46,605 nt of DNA from an uncultured Campylobacter sp. (lineage in GTDB: Bacteria > Campylobacterota > Campylobacteria > Campylobacterales > Campylobacteraceae): positions 1 through 46,605 of the forward strand of contig NZ_CALLWC010000056.1 of the NCBI RefSeq assembly GCF_938015785.1, given 5' to 3'. This document shows, in pieces, positions 1 to 8,287 of the stretch. The translations under genes and the position numbers were made by a program. The notes below the pieces were generated by a model. It was not told the origin of the DNA and made no database searches. It was given only the letters and a program-made list of their open reading frames with translations. Position 1 is the first letter of the stretch. Each line of letters begins with the position of its first letter.

Positions 1-151
1 GCCCGCCTACGTCGCCTTCCTGCTTTAGATACTGATAGGTCGAGTCCGTGTAGCTGCCGTCCCAGTAATAAATTTGATTCCGGCTCCCGCCGCCGCAGCC
101 GCAAAAGATCACGGCCGCAGCAGCAAGAGCAAGAGCGCTACTCGCTTTCAA
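1..151 (-). CDS. DUF4810-type lipoprotein (partial, 5' part only)
   Basis: The first 50 codons are visible and the gene runs off the left edge. The start is TTG at 151, six bases after an AAGGA site and nine bases after the stop of the CsgG-like gene. The peptide opens with a short hydrophobic signal ending in FCGC (Cys18), which fits lipoprotein processing. It continues with YYWDGSYTDSTYQYLK, the tyrosine-rich opening I associate with the DUF4810 family. In other proteobacteria, DUF4810, CsgG/HfaB and DUF799 genes sit together as an outer-membrane lipoprotein set, so a DUF799 gene should follow beyond the window. The family function is not established. The family call is from memory of the motif; gene reality is fairly sure because of the tight operon spacing. 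Confidence 0.7.
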   Translation of the reverse strand, partial: MKASSALALAAAAVIFCGCGGGSRNQIYYWDGSYTDSTYQYLKQEGDVGG

Positions 152-160
152 ATTTAATCC

Positions 161-838
161 TTATCTCACTTTAAACGCGCCGTTTTCAAGGCCGTTTACG
201 AGATTATTGACCGCTTCGATGATCGCTAGGCTTAGCACCTTGCCGTTTAGCGTCGAGTCGTAGCCCGCAGTGCCGCCGAAACCTAGCACTTCGCGGTTTG
301 ATAGCTCGTATTCGCCCGCGCCCTGGGTCGAAAAGACCACCTCGGACGTTCTGACGTCAACGATGTTTAAATTTACTTTAGAATACGCGGTTTGGGTCTT
401 TCCCTTACCTAAAATTCCAAACAGCTGATGATCTCCGGTCGTCTTGCGGCCAAACTCAGTCACGTCGCCGGTGATAACATATCTGGCGCCTTTTAAATTT
501 TGTGCGCTTTTGGAGATTGCGCTTTCCTCTTTGATGGCGCGCATATTTGTACGATCAAGCACCGAGAAGCGCCCGCTTTGTTGTAAATTTGAAATAAGGA
601 TCGTCTGCGCTTGGTTGCCCAGTCTGTCCTCGCCGTCGGAGAACACGCCGTTGTTGTAAGAGGACTGATTGTTAAAGCGCCCTACCGACACGGCGATCCG
701 CTCGCCCGAGTAGTTGGTGTTTAGGGTCGCTACCGTAGGGGTTTGCACTACGCGAGAGCTCTCTTTCGCGCATCCGCTAAATAGCGCCAGCACCGAAGCT
801 GCAATAACGGCAGCCGATATGGTTTTTTTGAAATTCAT
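161..838 (-). CDS. CsgG/HfaB-family outer-membrane lipoprotein
   Basis: A protein of 225 residues with a lipoprotein signal: KK near the start, a hydrophobic stretch, then LFSGC with the lipidated cysteine at 23. The body has the CsgG pattern: GERIAVSVGRFNNQS, then QTILISNLQQSGRFSVLDRTN, then GARYVITGDVTEFG, and NIVDVRTSEVVFSTQGAGEYELSNREV. CsgG proteins form oligomeric secretion pores in the outer membrane; in E. coli CsgG exports curli. No csgA, csgB, csgE or csgF is visible here, and the downstream partner is a DUF4810 lipoprotein. A CsgG/DUF4810/DUF799 complex of unknown role is therefore more likely than curli export. The start ATG at 838 has an AAGGAG site eight bases upstream. Confidence 0.88.
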   Translation of the reverse strand: MNFKKTISAAVIAASVLALFSGCAKESSRVVQTPTVATLNTNYSGERIAVSVGRFNNQSSYNNGVFSDGEDRLGNQAQTILISNLQQSGRFSVLDRTNMRAIKEESAISKSAQNLKGARYVITGDVTEFGRKTTGDHQLFGILGKGKTQTAYSKVNLNIVDVRTSEVVFSTQGAGEYELSNREVLGFGGTAGYDSTLNGKVLSLAIIEAVNNLVNGLENGAFKVR

Positions 839-864
839 TCTTTACTCCTTGAAAAAATTTACGT

Positions 865-870
865 ATAATA
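865..870 (-). promoter_or_regulatory. -10 element for the CsgG-like operon
   Basis: Read on the minus strand the sequence is TATTAT, 27 bases before the gene start, in the AT-rich divergent spacer shared with the two-component genes. A plus-strand TATAAT overlaps it at 864-869, so the spacer may fire both ways. No good -35 is seen, which is usual in Campylobacter. Confidence 0.35.
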
Positions 871-936
871 TCTCATTGTTTCTTAAAATTTTATGTATAA
901 ATTTAAGCGCATGAATTTAGCAAAACGGGAGCGATT

Positions 937-1617
937 ATGCTTAATATTTTACTGGTCGAAGACGACGAGGCTTTGAGCTCGGCGATAAGGGAAAAACTGC
1001 TTGATGAGGGCTTTAGCGTGAGCTGCGCCTTCGACGGCAAACAGGCGGCAGAGGCACTGGATGAGGCGCACTTCGATCTGATCATCTCGGACGTGATGAT
1101 GCCTAAGATGGACGGTTTTGAGCTTAGCAGGTACGTTAGGCGCGACGGCAAGAGCCAGCCGATACTGATTATAACGGCAAAAAGCGAGATCGAGGATATG
1201 CAGACGGGCTTTAAAAGCGGCGCGGACGATTATATGAGCAAGCCGATAAATTTAAAAGAGCTCGTGCTGCGCGTGCATGCGCTGCTAAGGCGCGCAAAGA
1301 TCGCGAACGAAAAGCGGCTTCTCATCGGCGGAAGCGAGCTTGACTATGATACGCTTAGCGTCCGCACCGAAGGCGAGCGTATAAGCCTAGCGCCGAAGGA
1401 ATTTCGTCTTTTGTTTTTGCTGCTAAGCTACGCGGGCAGAATTTTTACGAGATTTGAGATAATGAGCGAAATTTGGGGTTACGAAACGGACAGCGACGAG
1501 CGCGTCGTCGATACGCACGTCAAAAAGCTGCGGGCGAAATTTGAAAACTCCAAGGACTTTGAGATAATCACTGTGCGCGGGCTTGGCTACAAAGCGGTAA
1601 AAAAGGAGCGAGCGTGA
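937..1617 (+). CDS. OmpR/PhoB-family response regulator
   Basis: 226 residues. The receiver domain spans about 1-115: acidic pocket E8/D9/D10, phospho-acceptor D52 in SDVMMPKMDG, T80, and K102 in SKPIN. A winged-helix DNA-binding domain follows at about 148-222, with LAPKEFRLLFLLLSYAG and the recognition-helix part VVDTHVKKLRAKF, then the wing TVRGLGYKA. It should be phosphorylated by the kinase encoded immediately downstream, whose GTG start overlaps this gene's stop codon (GTGA). The regulon is unknown. The divergent CsgG-like operon is a natural candidate target by position only. Confidence 0.93.
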   Translation: MLNILLVEDDEALSSAIREKLLDEGFSVSCAFDGKQAAEALDEAHFDLIISDVMMPKMDGFELSRYVRRDGKSQPILIITAKSEIEDMQTGFKSGADDYMSKPINLKELVLRVHALLRRAKIANEKRLLIGGSELDYDTLSVRTEGERISLAPKEFRLLFLLLSYAGRIFTRFEIMSEIWGYETDSDERVVDTHVKKLRAKFENSKDFEIITVRGLGYKAVKKERA

Positions 1618-2666
1618 AAAAATACCTCATCAGCCTCAAAAGCTTCATCGCGTTTTACTCTTCGCTCGCATTCGGCGTGATAAATTTCATCGTCTGCTTT
1701 GCGGTTTGCATGCTTTTTTACATAGGCATCGGCGGCAAGATCGGCGGGTTTTGGGACGGAGTGGCGCTGTGCGCGATCATCTGCTTAATCACGATGGCGT
1801 TAAATTTTACCCTGCTTTACTTCGGGCTTAAAATTTTATTTCGCCCGATCAAGCGGCTACTAGGCGCGATCACCGCGATCGCAAACGGCGATTTTGAGGC
1901 GCGCGCCGAGCGCAAGCTACACGGACATCGCACCGATTACGTTTATATGCACGAGCTCGACGAGCTCGTAGTAAACGTCAATAAAATGGCGCAAAAGCTG
2001 CAAAAGCACGAGCAGCTACAAAAGGAGTTCGTCTCAAACGTCTCGCACGAGATGAAAACGCCGATCTCCTCAATCGCCGCGTTAAGCGAGATGATAGAGA
2101 GCGGCGTGAGCGAGGAGCGCGCGGTGCGATACGCAGCCTCCATCGGCGCGGAAGCAAACCGCTTAAGCAAGCTCTGCACCGATATGCTAAAGCTAACGAG
2201 ACTTGATAGCGGCGCGGCGGTGCGCCTAGATGAAGCGGTACGTATCGACGAGCAGCTGCGGCAATGCATCATATCGCTGAGCCAAAGCTACGAAGGGCAC
2301 GAGTTCGAGCTAGATTTATCGCCGCTTAGCGTGCGATCAAACGCGGGGCTGCTAAATCAAATTTGGAGAAATTTAATCGAAAACGCGCTTAAGTACTCGC
2401 GCCCGAGCGGTAAAATTTTCGTCCGTTGCCGCGTTTGCGATGGCTTTGCGCAGGTGATCGTAAAAGACGAGGGCATCGGCATCGCGCGCGAGAAGCTGGA
2501 TAAAATTTTTGACCGATTTTATCAGTGCGAGGAATCGCACAAACAGCTTGGTAGCGGGCTTGGGCTTAGCATCGTACGCAGAGCGCTCGATATTTTAGGC
2601 GGACAGATCGAATACGAAAGCGAACCGGGCGTCGGAACCGAAGCGCGCGTTAAAATTCCGCTTTAA
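1614..2666 (+). CDS. Sensor histidine kinase
   Basis: 350 residues from a GTG start that overlaps the response-regulator stop. There are two membrane helices (about 14-38 and 48-75) with only a very short loop between them, so no sizeable periplasmic sensor domain. A HAMP-like linker (about 76-132) follows, then the dimerisation helix with phospho-acceptor H145 in SNVSHEMKTPISS. The catalytic domain has N257 in NLIENALKYS, D285 in VKDEGIGI, the F box FDRFYQ, and the G2 loop GSGLGLSIV. With so little outside the membrane, the signal is probably sensed in or near the membrane. It is the cognate kinase of the regulator by gene order and overlap. Confidence 0.93.
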   Translation: MKKYLISLKSFIAFYSSLAFGVINFIVCFAVCMLFYIGIGGKIGGFWDGVALCAIICLITMALNFTLLYFGLKILFRPIKRLLGAITAIANGDFEARAERKLHGHRTDYVYMHELDELVVNVNKMAQKLQKHEQLQKEFVSNVSHEMKTPISSIAALSEMIESGVSEERAVRYAASIGAEANRLSKLCTDMLKLTRLDSGAAVRLDEAVRIDEQLRQCIISLSQSYEGHEFELDLSPLSVRSNAGLLNQIWRNLIENALKYSRPSGKIFVRCRVCDGFAQVIVKDEGIGIAREKLDKIFDRFYQCEESHKQLGSGLGLSIVRRALDILGGQIEYESEPGVGTEARVKIPL

Positions 2667-2855
2667 ATTTCAGATCAAGACGGCGCGGATGAGCTGCGTC
2701 TTGCAATTCGTGGCTCGCCGTAAAATTTCACCCCACGGGCGCAAGTCGCGCCGATGCAAGCTTTGATGATACAAGCTTTGACGACGTAAAAAAGCGCGGG
2801 TGTGTCGCGCGCCGCGACAAAGTCGAAATTCTGCTTTAAATTTACCGCGCGCTGC

Positions 2856-2891
2856 GACTTTGCCGCGCATTACGACTTTGCCGCGCATTAC
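2856..2891 (+). repeat. 18-bp exact tandem duplication
   Basis: Two abutting identical copies of an 18-base unit, with a reverse-complement relative about 45 bases upstream. The length is a multiple of three, but no gene is supported here. Confidence 0.8.
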
Positions 2892-3041
2892 GGCGGGCGG
2901 CAGGCTCGCTTAAATTTGCCGCGCTTTAACACAGACGGCCGAATTTTGCCTGAAATCTGCCGCCGCTCGCTCGCGCTTTGCAACGGACGGAGAAATTTTG
3001 TCCTAAATTGCAAAAGACACATTAAGAACACAATCATCTTA

Positions 3042-3047
3042 TATAAT
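3042..3047 (+). promoter_or_regulatory. Consensus -10 box for the small membrane peptide
   Basis: TATAAT in an AT-rich run following GC-rich spacer, about 80 bases before the ATG at 3126. The leader between them contains a possible CGGG/CCCG stem. Confidence 0.5.
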
Positions 3048-3125
3048 CCCGCTCATAGATCGATCGGGTACGCCCCTAGCGGCCCGAGCCGAGCAATAAA
3101 TAGAATTAAAAACAAAGGAGAAGCG

Positions 3126-3209
3126 ATGAATAAGGCCGTACTTCACTCGGTGCTAGCGATAGAGGCCATTTTATGGGGGCTTTTGTCGGCTGTAGTTTTA
3201 GGCGCGTAA
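3126..3209 (+). CDS. 27-residue single-pass membrane peptide
   Basis: A short gene starting at an ATG behind AAAGGAGAAGCG, a near-ideal ribosome site. The peptide opens MNKAVLHSVLAIEAI and is hydrophobic nearly throughout, ending SAVVLGA, so one membrane helix is expected. It has its own consensus -10 box and a strong hairpin after it, which makes it look like an independent unit. I do not recognise the family. Its size and look recall small regulatory or oxidase-associated membrane peptides, but nothing nearby names a partner. A longer in-frame reading from 2802 exists; its upstream part is repeat-derived and rejected. Confidence 0.55.
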   Translation: MNKAVLHSVLAIEAILWGLLSAVVLGA

Positions 3210-3254
3210 TTTTTACGCTTTGAACTCGGCGATCTGCCGAAAATTTATAAAATT

Positions 3255-3291
3255 TGCGCCCCGCTTCGCATTCGCTGCGAAAAGGGGCGCA
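3255..3291 (+). terminator. Two-tier perfect hairpin after the small membrane peptide gene
   Basis: Outer arms TGCGCCCC (3255-3262) and GGGGCGCA (3284-3291) enclose inner arms TTCGCA/TGCGAA around a five-base loop. No U run follows on the plus strand. On the minus strand it is followed by an AAATTTTATAAATTTT stretch. It is most likely a transcription stop or an mRNA 3' stabiliser for the peptide gene 45 bases upstream. Confidence 0.55.
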
Positions 3292-3741
3292 CCCTCGCTA
3301 ACTATCTAAACTAAAATTTATCCACCCGCTGCCTGCTGCGTAAACCCTGCTGCGTGCAAATCCATACCGCAGGCTAGCCGGCCGCACACAAACCTCGCTG
3401 TGCGCAAACACATCGCCGCGGATAAAGCAGCTGCGCAACTAAAAATCGATAAAATTTTAAATGTTACAAGCGGACGAATGAGTCTATTTTGCCCTATTTC
3501 GTCTGCGCCTTTTACAATATGCGCCCGCCCGCAAACAGCTTGCGATAGGAAAATGATTTTAACGGCGCAAATTTTAAAATACGCAACCCGCTCCCGGGTG
3601 CGCAAATTTACACCATTGCCGCTAAGCGATTTTTAAAAGCTCTCAAGCTAAAATTTATCCCGATTTAAGATCGAATTTAAACCAAACGGCGAAAATTTCA
3701 CGAAAGACGCCACAAGAGGCGAAATCTCAAAGGAGCCTAGC
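3292..3741 (+). other. 450-base spacer, nothing recognised
   Basis: Mixed-composition sequence with AAATTT words and no open frame with a plausible ribosome site, RNA fold or repeat that I can support. The last bases hold the ribosome site of the next gene. Confidence 0.4.
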
Positions 3742-4428
3742 TTGAAAAGATTGATAAATTTCCTCGGGCGCATTTGCACGGATATGCTTACAGGTAGAGT
3801 ATTGCTGCATCCGATCCTTCTTACGGCTGTATTTTTAGCGGCGAAATTCGGCACGCTATATGTCATAGATGAAAAAATTTTAGGAAGCGGCTATGATTTG
3901 GGGATATTTGGAGAATTCGCTTATTACATATTTTTTGATTTTGTCGCAGGTGCCTATTTTATAGCTCTTTGCGCGCATATTATCTACGCTTCGCCCGAAG
4001 TCAAATCGCTTAAAATTTTACGCAAAATTTTACTCGCGATAATCTTGGCATCTTGCGCACTGGGTTATTTTGCTTCGGACGTAAACTACCAAAAACTAGG
4101 CGTCCTTGAAGCCTTTTTAATTGCCTCGCTAATTTGCATTTGCATCTATTCGGTCGCAACCGAGATATCAAACGACCGCTCAAACGCGGTATTTTGGGGT
4201 TTTGCTTATGTTCTTAACTACATAGGTGCCTTATTTGTAATATTTCATGCGCAATCCGCCGAAGTCGTAGCCGTCATTTTAATAATCCTTTGTCCGCTCG
4301 CGTGGGCGTTTTATTTCAAATACGAATTTCAAAAATCGCTCGCAAAAAACGCCGCAAGCAATGATGAAATTTTAAATAGTGCAAGCAGCGATGAAATTTC
4401 AGAAAGAAAAGCACGCGCGGAGAATTAA
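3742..4428 (+). CDS. Six-helix membrane protein, paralogue A
   Basis: 228 residues from a TTG start with AAAGGAG six to seven bases upstream. About six hydrophobic helices are visible, beginning with GRVLLHPILLTAVFLAA and ending with ILIILCPLAWAFYFKYEF. A charged tail of about 30 residues follows, rich in Ser, Asn and Glu. The protein at 5849-6478 is a clear paralogue: both share CTDx(L/F)(A/T)GRVLLHPILLTA near the N-terminus, a GYFx(A/S)(D/H)V/I segment mid-protein, and LCPLAWxFYFKYxF at the end. I do not recognise the family or a function. There are no transporter or enzyme motifs. Confidence 0.75.
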   Translation: MKRLINFLGRICTDMLTGRVLLHPILLTAVFLAAKFGTLYVIDEKILGSGYDLGIFGEFAYYIFFDFVAGAYFIALCAHIIYASPEVKSLKILRKILLAIILASCALGYFASDVNYQKLGVLEAFLIASLICICIYSVATEISNDRSNAVFWGFAYVLNYIGALFVIFHAQSAEVVAVILIILCPLAWAFYFKYEFQKSLAKNAASNDEILNSASSDEISERKARAEN

Positions 4429-4508
4429 ATTTATAAAATTTCACCGCAAAGGGCTAAATTTATAAAATTTCGCCGGGGTCAAATTTTAAAATTTCCCGCG
4501 CGGCGCTT

Positions 4509-5318
4509 TTATTCATTTATATCCTCAATCACCGCTTCTACGAAACGGGCTGTATCTATTAGCCTAAAGCCCCATATTTTTGGATCTGCCGTGATTTTAT
4601 TATAAAAATCTTCCAATTCTTTCGCAGGAGATAATTCGCCCAATTTAAACGGGGCTAATTTTACCTTTCCAATCTTTTTTAGATAAGGCAGCAGCTCCTT
4701 TAAATCCTTATGATTAAACCAGCGGTCCGCTCTAAGAAAGCCGCCGTTTTTCGAGCTCGCGATCTTGCTTTTTAAAAAATCATCCATACCGGGCGGCTCT
4801 TTTTGCAGCAGTCTGGTGCAGGCTAGGTGGTACTCGAGCTTTCTGGGGGTTTGATCTACCGCCGAGACAAAGCAAACGCCGTATCCCTGCTGCATCCGGA
4901 TAGACAAAACGTCGCCCTCCTCAAAATACGGCGTTTTTTGCTTCGAAATTTTGGGCCGTTTAAGCGGTCTAGGGTTTTCGCTTTTTAGTTGAACGGCCAA
5001 TTTGTCAAGCGCTTTTTGGCGGCTCTTTTGAGATTTTTCAAAGACCTTATTCCACATCTGGCTTGCACCGCCTTTTATGATAGCAAGGGCTTTTTCGCGG
5101 ATTTCGTCACTTAAAAATCCGATCTTCCAAAGCGAATACGCCAGGGCTGTCCAATAAATCTCGCTATAAAGCTCATCGGTGCAGAAATTTTCCGCCTGAT
5201 TTAGAACCTCCCGCAGTATCGTTTCAACATTTTCGCCGTCCTTGTAGCGCTCTGTGATAGTCAAATAGATATCGTATCCGTCGTCGCTGTCGATAATTTT
5301 CACTCCGTCTATCGCCAT
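4509..5318 (-). CDS. Unknown soluble protein with an Imm26-like central segment
   Basis: 269 residues, ATG start with AAAGGAG upstream. The first 90 residues are acidic and helical, with YKDGENVETILREV and a SEIYWTALAYSLWKIG segment. A basic linker (about 115-130, KRPKISKQKTP) follows. The middle (about 133-185) begins FEEGDVLSIRMQQGYGVCFV, a pattern reminiscent of immunity protein 26 and related small beta-sheet domains found beside polymorphic toxins. No signal peptide or membrane helix. It lies on the opposite strand between two paralogous membrane genes. An immunity role is only a suggestion from the motif. Confidence 0.65.
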   Translation of the reverse strand: MAIDGVKIIDSDDGYDIYLTITERYKDGENVETILREVLNQAENFCTDELYSEIYWTALAYSLWKIGFLSDEIREKALAIIKGGASQMWNKVFEKSQKSRQKALDKLAVQLKSENPRPLKRPKISKQKTPYFEEGDVLSIRMQQGYGVCFVSAVDQTPRKLEYHLACTRLLQKEPPGMDDFLKSKIASSKNGGFLRADRWFNHKDLKELLPYLKKIGKVKLAPFKLGELSPAKELEDFYNKITADPKIWGFRLIDTARFVEAVIEDINE

Positions 5319-5571
5319 TTTTTCTCCTTTATTTTGATCTCTTTTCTGCCGATTTCGCTGAGCCGAATTTTATCAAAATTTGAGCGCTTAAAAGACAAAT
5401 CACCATTGAAATTTCGCTTTAACGGCGGCGAGCCTTGCTTATAAATACAGCGCGGCCCAGTTTATAAAATTTAACTAGCTCAAAATTTGAATGAATTTTT
5501 AAAATTTCACTCGCAAGAGCGGCTATCTACCAAATTCAGGCTTTCAGACATTCTTAAATTTTAAGCTTTAC

Positions 5572-5661
5572 TTTTGGGAGCGGAAGGGGTTCTACTTACG
5601 AAGCGTCGCCTTCCTTTGCTTCGGCACTACCTCGCAACTGCAAGCAGACCAGCCCCCAAAA
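5572..5661 (+). ncRNA. Candidate structured RNA or palindromic element
   Basis: About 90 bases bounded by TTTTGGG (5572-5578) and CCCAAAA (5655-5661), with an inner stem CGAAGC/GCTTCG (5599-5604 with 5618-5623). Its composition differs sharply from the AT-rich flanks and it contains no gene. It could be a small RNA, a leader element for the membrane gene at 5849, or one copy of a dispersed palindromic repeat. The rest of the spacer 5319-5848 holds nothing else I can name. Confidence 0.4.
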
Positions 5662-5848
5662 ACCCCACCATCCTCTCAATCGCGCGCTGTATATTTTCAA
5701 AGTAAAATTTACGCTCGTAGCAGCGCTGCGCCAAGCTAGCACGCCTTTAAGTTTGACGAATTTATTTAAACAAACGCAGTAAAATCCGAGCGTAAAATTT
5801 AACGGAGTAAATTTTACTTTGCATCAAAGCGCAAATCTAGGAGCCAAA

Positions 5849-6478
5849 ATGCCAAAAATCGTAATTTTTTTCAAATGCGTCTGCACAGATATTTTCGCGG
5901 GCAGGGTCTTGCTACATCCGATTTTACTTACGGCTGCGTTTTTAGCGGCTAGATCCGGCGCGTTTTGGCTGATAAATAACGCAATATTTGGCCTCGGTTA
6001 CGACTGGGGTTTCCTGGGCGACGGCTTCTTTTTAATGTTTTACCACTTTATCATAAATGCGTATTTTTTAGTATTTTGCTCCTATATGCTATTTAGGGCT
6101 TCTTTTGCGCGCTGGCTCAAATTTATCTGGCTGGTGCTCGCTATTTTTATACTTATAGGCTGTATTTACGGCTATTTTGACGCTCATATAGACCGCCAAA
6201 AAGAAGGGGTATTCGTCGGCTTTTTTATCGCATCTTTAGTTGCGATTTGCGCTTATGTTCTAGTAATAACGATTGAGTTAAAAAGTTTCCTACCGATCGC
6301 ATACACGGTCGTTTATCTGATTAGTTTTTCCGCCTCGATATGGATAGTTTTTAATACGCAAGGAAATTACACTACAATGGTTTTAAATATCCTTTGCCCG
6401 CTTGCATGGACGTTTTATTTTAAATACAAATTTAAAGGAGCACTTGCTAAAAACGCCGAAAACGAGAGCAAAATTTAA
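5849..6478 (+). CDS. Six-helix membrane protein, paralogue B
   Basis: 209 residues. The ATG at 5849 is chosen over an in-frame TTG 30 bases upstream because TAGGAG sits six bases before it and because the alignment with paralogue A begins here. The helices follow the same order as in paralogue A, with GRVLLHPILLTAAFLAARSG first and ILCPLAWTFYFKYKFKG last. It lacks the long charged tail of paralogue A. Function unknown. The pair probably arose by local duplication, with the opposite-strand gene at 4509-5318 now lying between them. Confidence 0.75.
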   Translation: MPKIVIFFKCVCTDIFAGRVLLHPILLTAAFLAARSGAFWLINNAIFGLGYDWGFLGDGFFLMFYHFIINAYFLVFCSYMLFRASFARWLKFIWLVLAIFILIGCIYGYFDAHIDRQKEGVFVGFFIASLVAICAYVLVITIELKSFLPIAYTVVYLISFSASIWIVFNTQGNYTTMVLNILCPLAWTFYFKYKFKGALAKNAENESKI

Positions 6479-6696
6479 AGTAGAAAGTCGGACAAATTTG
6501 GAGATTTAGCGAGTTAAATTTTCATTTCGTCTGCAAATCCGTCAAATTCAGGGTCAAATTTTACTACCCAAATTTTAGCCGTGATCAAAAATACGCAAGC
6601 AAAAAGCTATTTTGCGTTAAAATCCTCAAATTTAGTCGGTAAATTTCGCTCCAAAGAGCGGTTTTAAACGCCGATGTTTGACTAAATTTAGAAATC

Positions 6697-7485
6697 TTAA
6701 AAACTAGCCAAAAGATCCGAAACCCAAAATCCAAGCCGTGCCAAAAGTCCTAAGTCTAAAAATTTATCTACCGTTATACAAAGTATCGTGACGATAAGTG
6801 CGATCATCCAGCGCTTTTGAGCCTTTTTGCCGATCTTGTGCGAGGTTTTGACGCCCGCGTAAACGCCCGCTAGCGAGCCGACGCCGAGTAACGCGCCGAT
6901 CTTATAGTATACGAGCCCGTGCGCGGAAAGGCTCAGAAAGCCCGCGCTTGAGGAAAATATCACGAAAAATAGCCCCGTACTGACGGCCTTTTTGATGTCG
7001 TAGTTTAAAAAGCTGATCAAAATAGGCATCACGAATACCGCGCCGCCGATACCCACGCTGATCGCCACGGCGCCGACGAACAGCCCCACGATAAAGAGCA
7101 AAATTTTAGATTCGTTGGGCTCGCCGGTGGGCTCGGTCGGGGTTTTGAATAGTTTGATTAAATTTATGATCTGCACTAAAATAAGCGTGCCCAGAAGGAA
7201 TTTCGACGAAAAATAGCTTACGATAAAGCCGCTACTAAGCGCGCCGCAAAAGCCCCCGAGCCCCAGCACCAGCGCCGGCGCGACGTCGAGCATTTTGCTT
7301 TTAAAATTTACGAACGAGCCGAAAATCGAGCTGAAGATCATCTGCATGATGCTGATGCCGATGGCGTACTTGACGTCGTAGCCGAAGAGCATCATCACGG
7401 GCACCACGACCGTGCCGCCGCCGATGCCGAAAAATCCGCTGATAAAGCCTACGCAGGCGCCGATTAAAATGTATTCAAAAAACAT
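6697..7485 (-). CDS. TauE/SafE-family sulfite/anion exporter
   Basis: 262 residues and about eight membrane helices arranged as the two-fold repeat typical of the family (formerly DUF81). The first repeat has GFISGFFGIGGGTVVVP near residues 14-30, and the second has VAISVGIGGAVFVMPILI near 140-157. Family members move sulfite, sulfonates or other small sulfur or organic anions across the inner membrane, and the substrate cannot be read from sequence. No sulfur-metabolism gene is adjacent, so a function beyond anion export is not supported. Length and topology are complete. Confidence 0.88.
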   Translation of the reverse strand: MFFEYILIGACVGFISGFFGIGGGTVVVPVMMLFGYDVKYAIGISIMQMIFSSIFGSFVNFKSKMLDVAPALVLGLGGFCGALSSGFIVSYFSSKFLLGTLILVQIINLIKLFKTPTEPTGEPNESKILLFIVGLFVGAVAISVGIGGAVFVMPILISFLNYDIKKAVSTGLFFVIFSSSAGFLSLSAHGLVYYKIGALLGVGSLAGVYAGVKTSHKIGKKAQKRWMIALIVTILCITVDKFLDLGLLARLGFWVSDLLASF

Positions 7486-7603
7486 CCGTATTCCTTATTT
7501 CAGCCCCTTTGGTCTCGCCGAATTCCGCTTTTTGCGGCTCGTCGTTAAAATTTACCGCTTGCAAGCGTTTAAATTTAGGCGCGAAATTTAGCAAATTTAA
7601 AGC

Positions 7604-8287
7604 TTATAGCCGTTTTGCTTCGGGCATCCATTCGCGGTATTGCTCGCGCGAAATTTTTACTTTTTCATATCGCAAGGCGTCCGCGCGAAAGCATTTCAGG
7701 CTCAGTTCATTCCCCTCAAAGCCCGCAAAATCAGCCTGCTCGTAGATGTCGTAACCGCCCTGTATGCAGTCTAAAACGTCTACATATCTCTGCTCTTCGC
7801 TCATCGGCTCGGCAAAGCTCACCAAATGCACGCCGTTTGGAGCCGCCCAGTAGCAGCCGTCCACCGCCAGCGCGTCCCAACCCCGCAGATAGTGCGCGCC
7901 GTCCCAAATGAAGCTCTCCTTGCCATCTAGCCAGGCGTCCGGCACGAAGCGCATAATCTGCGCTGAGGCTAGATCAAGCACGCTATAGCCGTATAGATCC
8001 TGGCGAAAAACGAGGTAAAATTTGCCGTCTGCGTGGCGGATCAGGCTAAAAAATTCCGCCCTATCGTCTATACAGCGCCAGCTTTTTATCTGCGTTTTGC
8101 GAGTATCAAACAGCGTGTATTCGCCGCCGCTAAAGCTTGTCGCGCCGAGCCTATATGCGTCTTTTACGATCTCATATCCGCCGCTTAAATTTATCGTTTG
8201 GCGCCCGGTAAAATTTTGCCCCTCGAAAAGAGTTTCCGTCTGCCTGATGCGCGCTTGGTACTGCGCGGAATTTACGGCGTTTGCCAT
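7604..8287 (-). CDS. Unknown soluble protein rich in aromatic residues
   Basis: 227 residues, ATG start with AAGGAG upstream. No signal peptide or membrane helix. The sequence alternates short hydrophobic strands with glycine and aspartate turns (for example DGKFYLVFRQDLYGYSVLDL and WDGAHYLRGWDALAVDGCYW), as in beta-propeller or beta-sandwich proteins, though no repeat is regular enough to call. The C-terminal part is more charged. I do not recognise the family. It is encoded upstream of the exporter on the same strand, about 120 bases away, so co-transcription is possible. Confidence 0.65.
   Translation of the reverse strand: MANAVNSAQYQARIRQTETLFEGQNFTGRQTINLSGGYEIVKDAYRLGATSFSGGEYTLFDTRKTQIKSWRCIDDRAEFFSLIRHADGKFYLVFRQDLYGYSVLDLASAQIMRFVPDAWLDGKESFIWDGAHYLRGWDALAVDGCYWAAPNGVHLVSFAEPMSEEQRYVDVLDCIQGGYDIYEQADFAGFEGNELSLKCFRADALRYEKVKISREQYREWMPEAKRL

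Larger units (their letters stand above)
2667..3125 (+). other. Spacer with tandem duplication and inverted repeat
   Basis: No convincing gene. It holds an exact 18-base tandem duplication (GACTTTGCCGCGCATTAC at 2856-2873 and 2874-2891). An inverted partner of this unit, CGCGACAAAGTCG, lies just upstream near 2813. Together they could fold into a hairpin downstream of the kinase gene. The open frame that crosses this stretch is carried by the repeats and is not treated as coding. Confidence 0.5.

Noticed and set aside
161..838. Curli secretion locus
   Set aside because: There is a CsgG-like protein but no csgA, csgB, csgE or csgF. The neighbour is a DUF4810-type lipoprotein.
2802..3125. N-terminal extension of the 27-residue peptide gene
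   Set aside because: The extension is made of tandem repeats and spacer. The ideal ribosome site is at the internal ATG at 3126.
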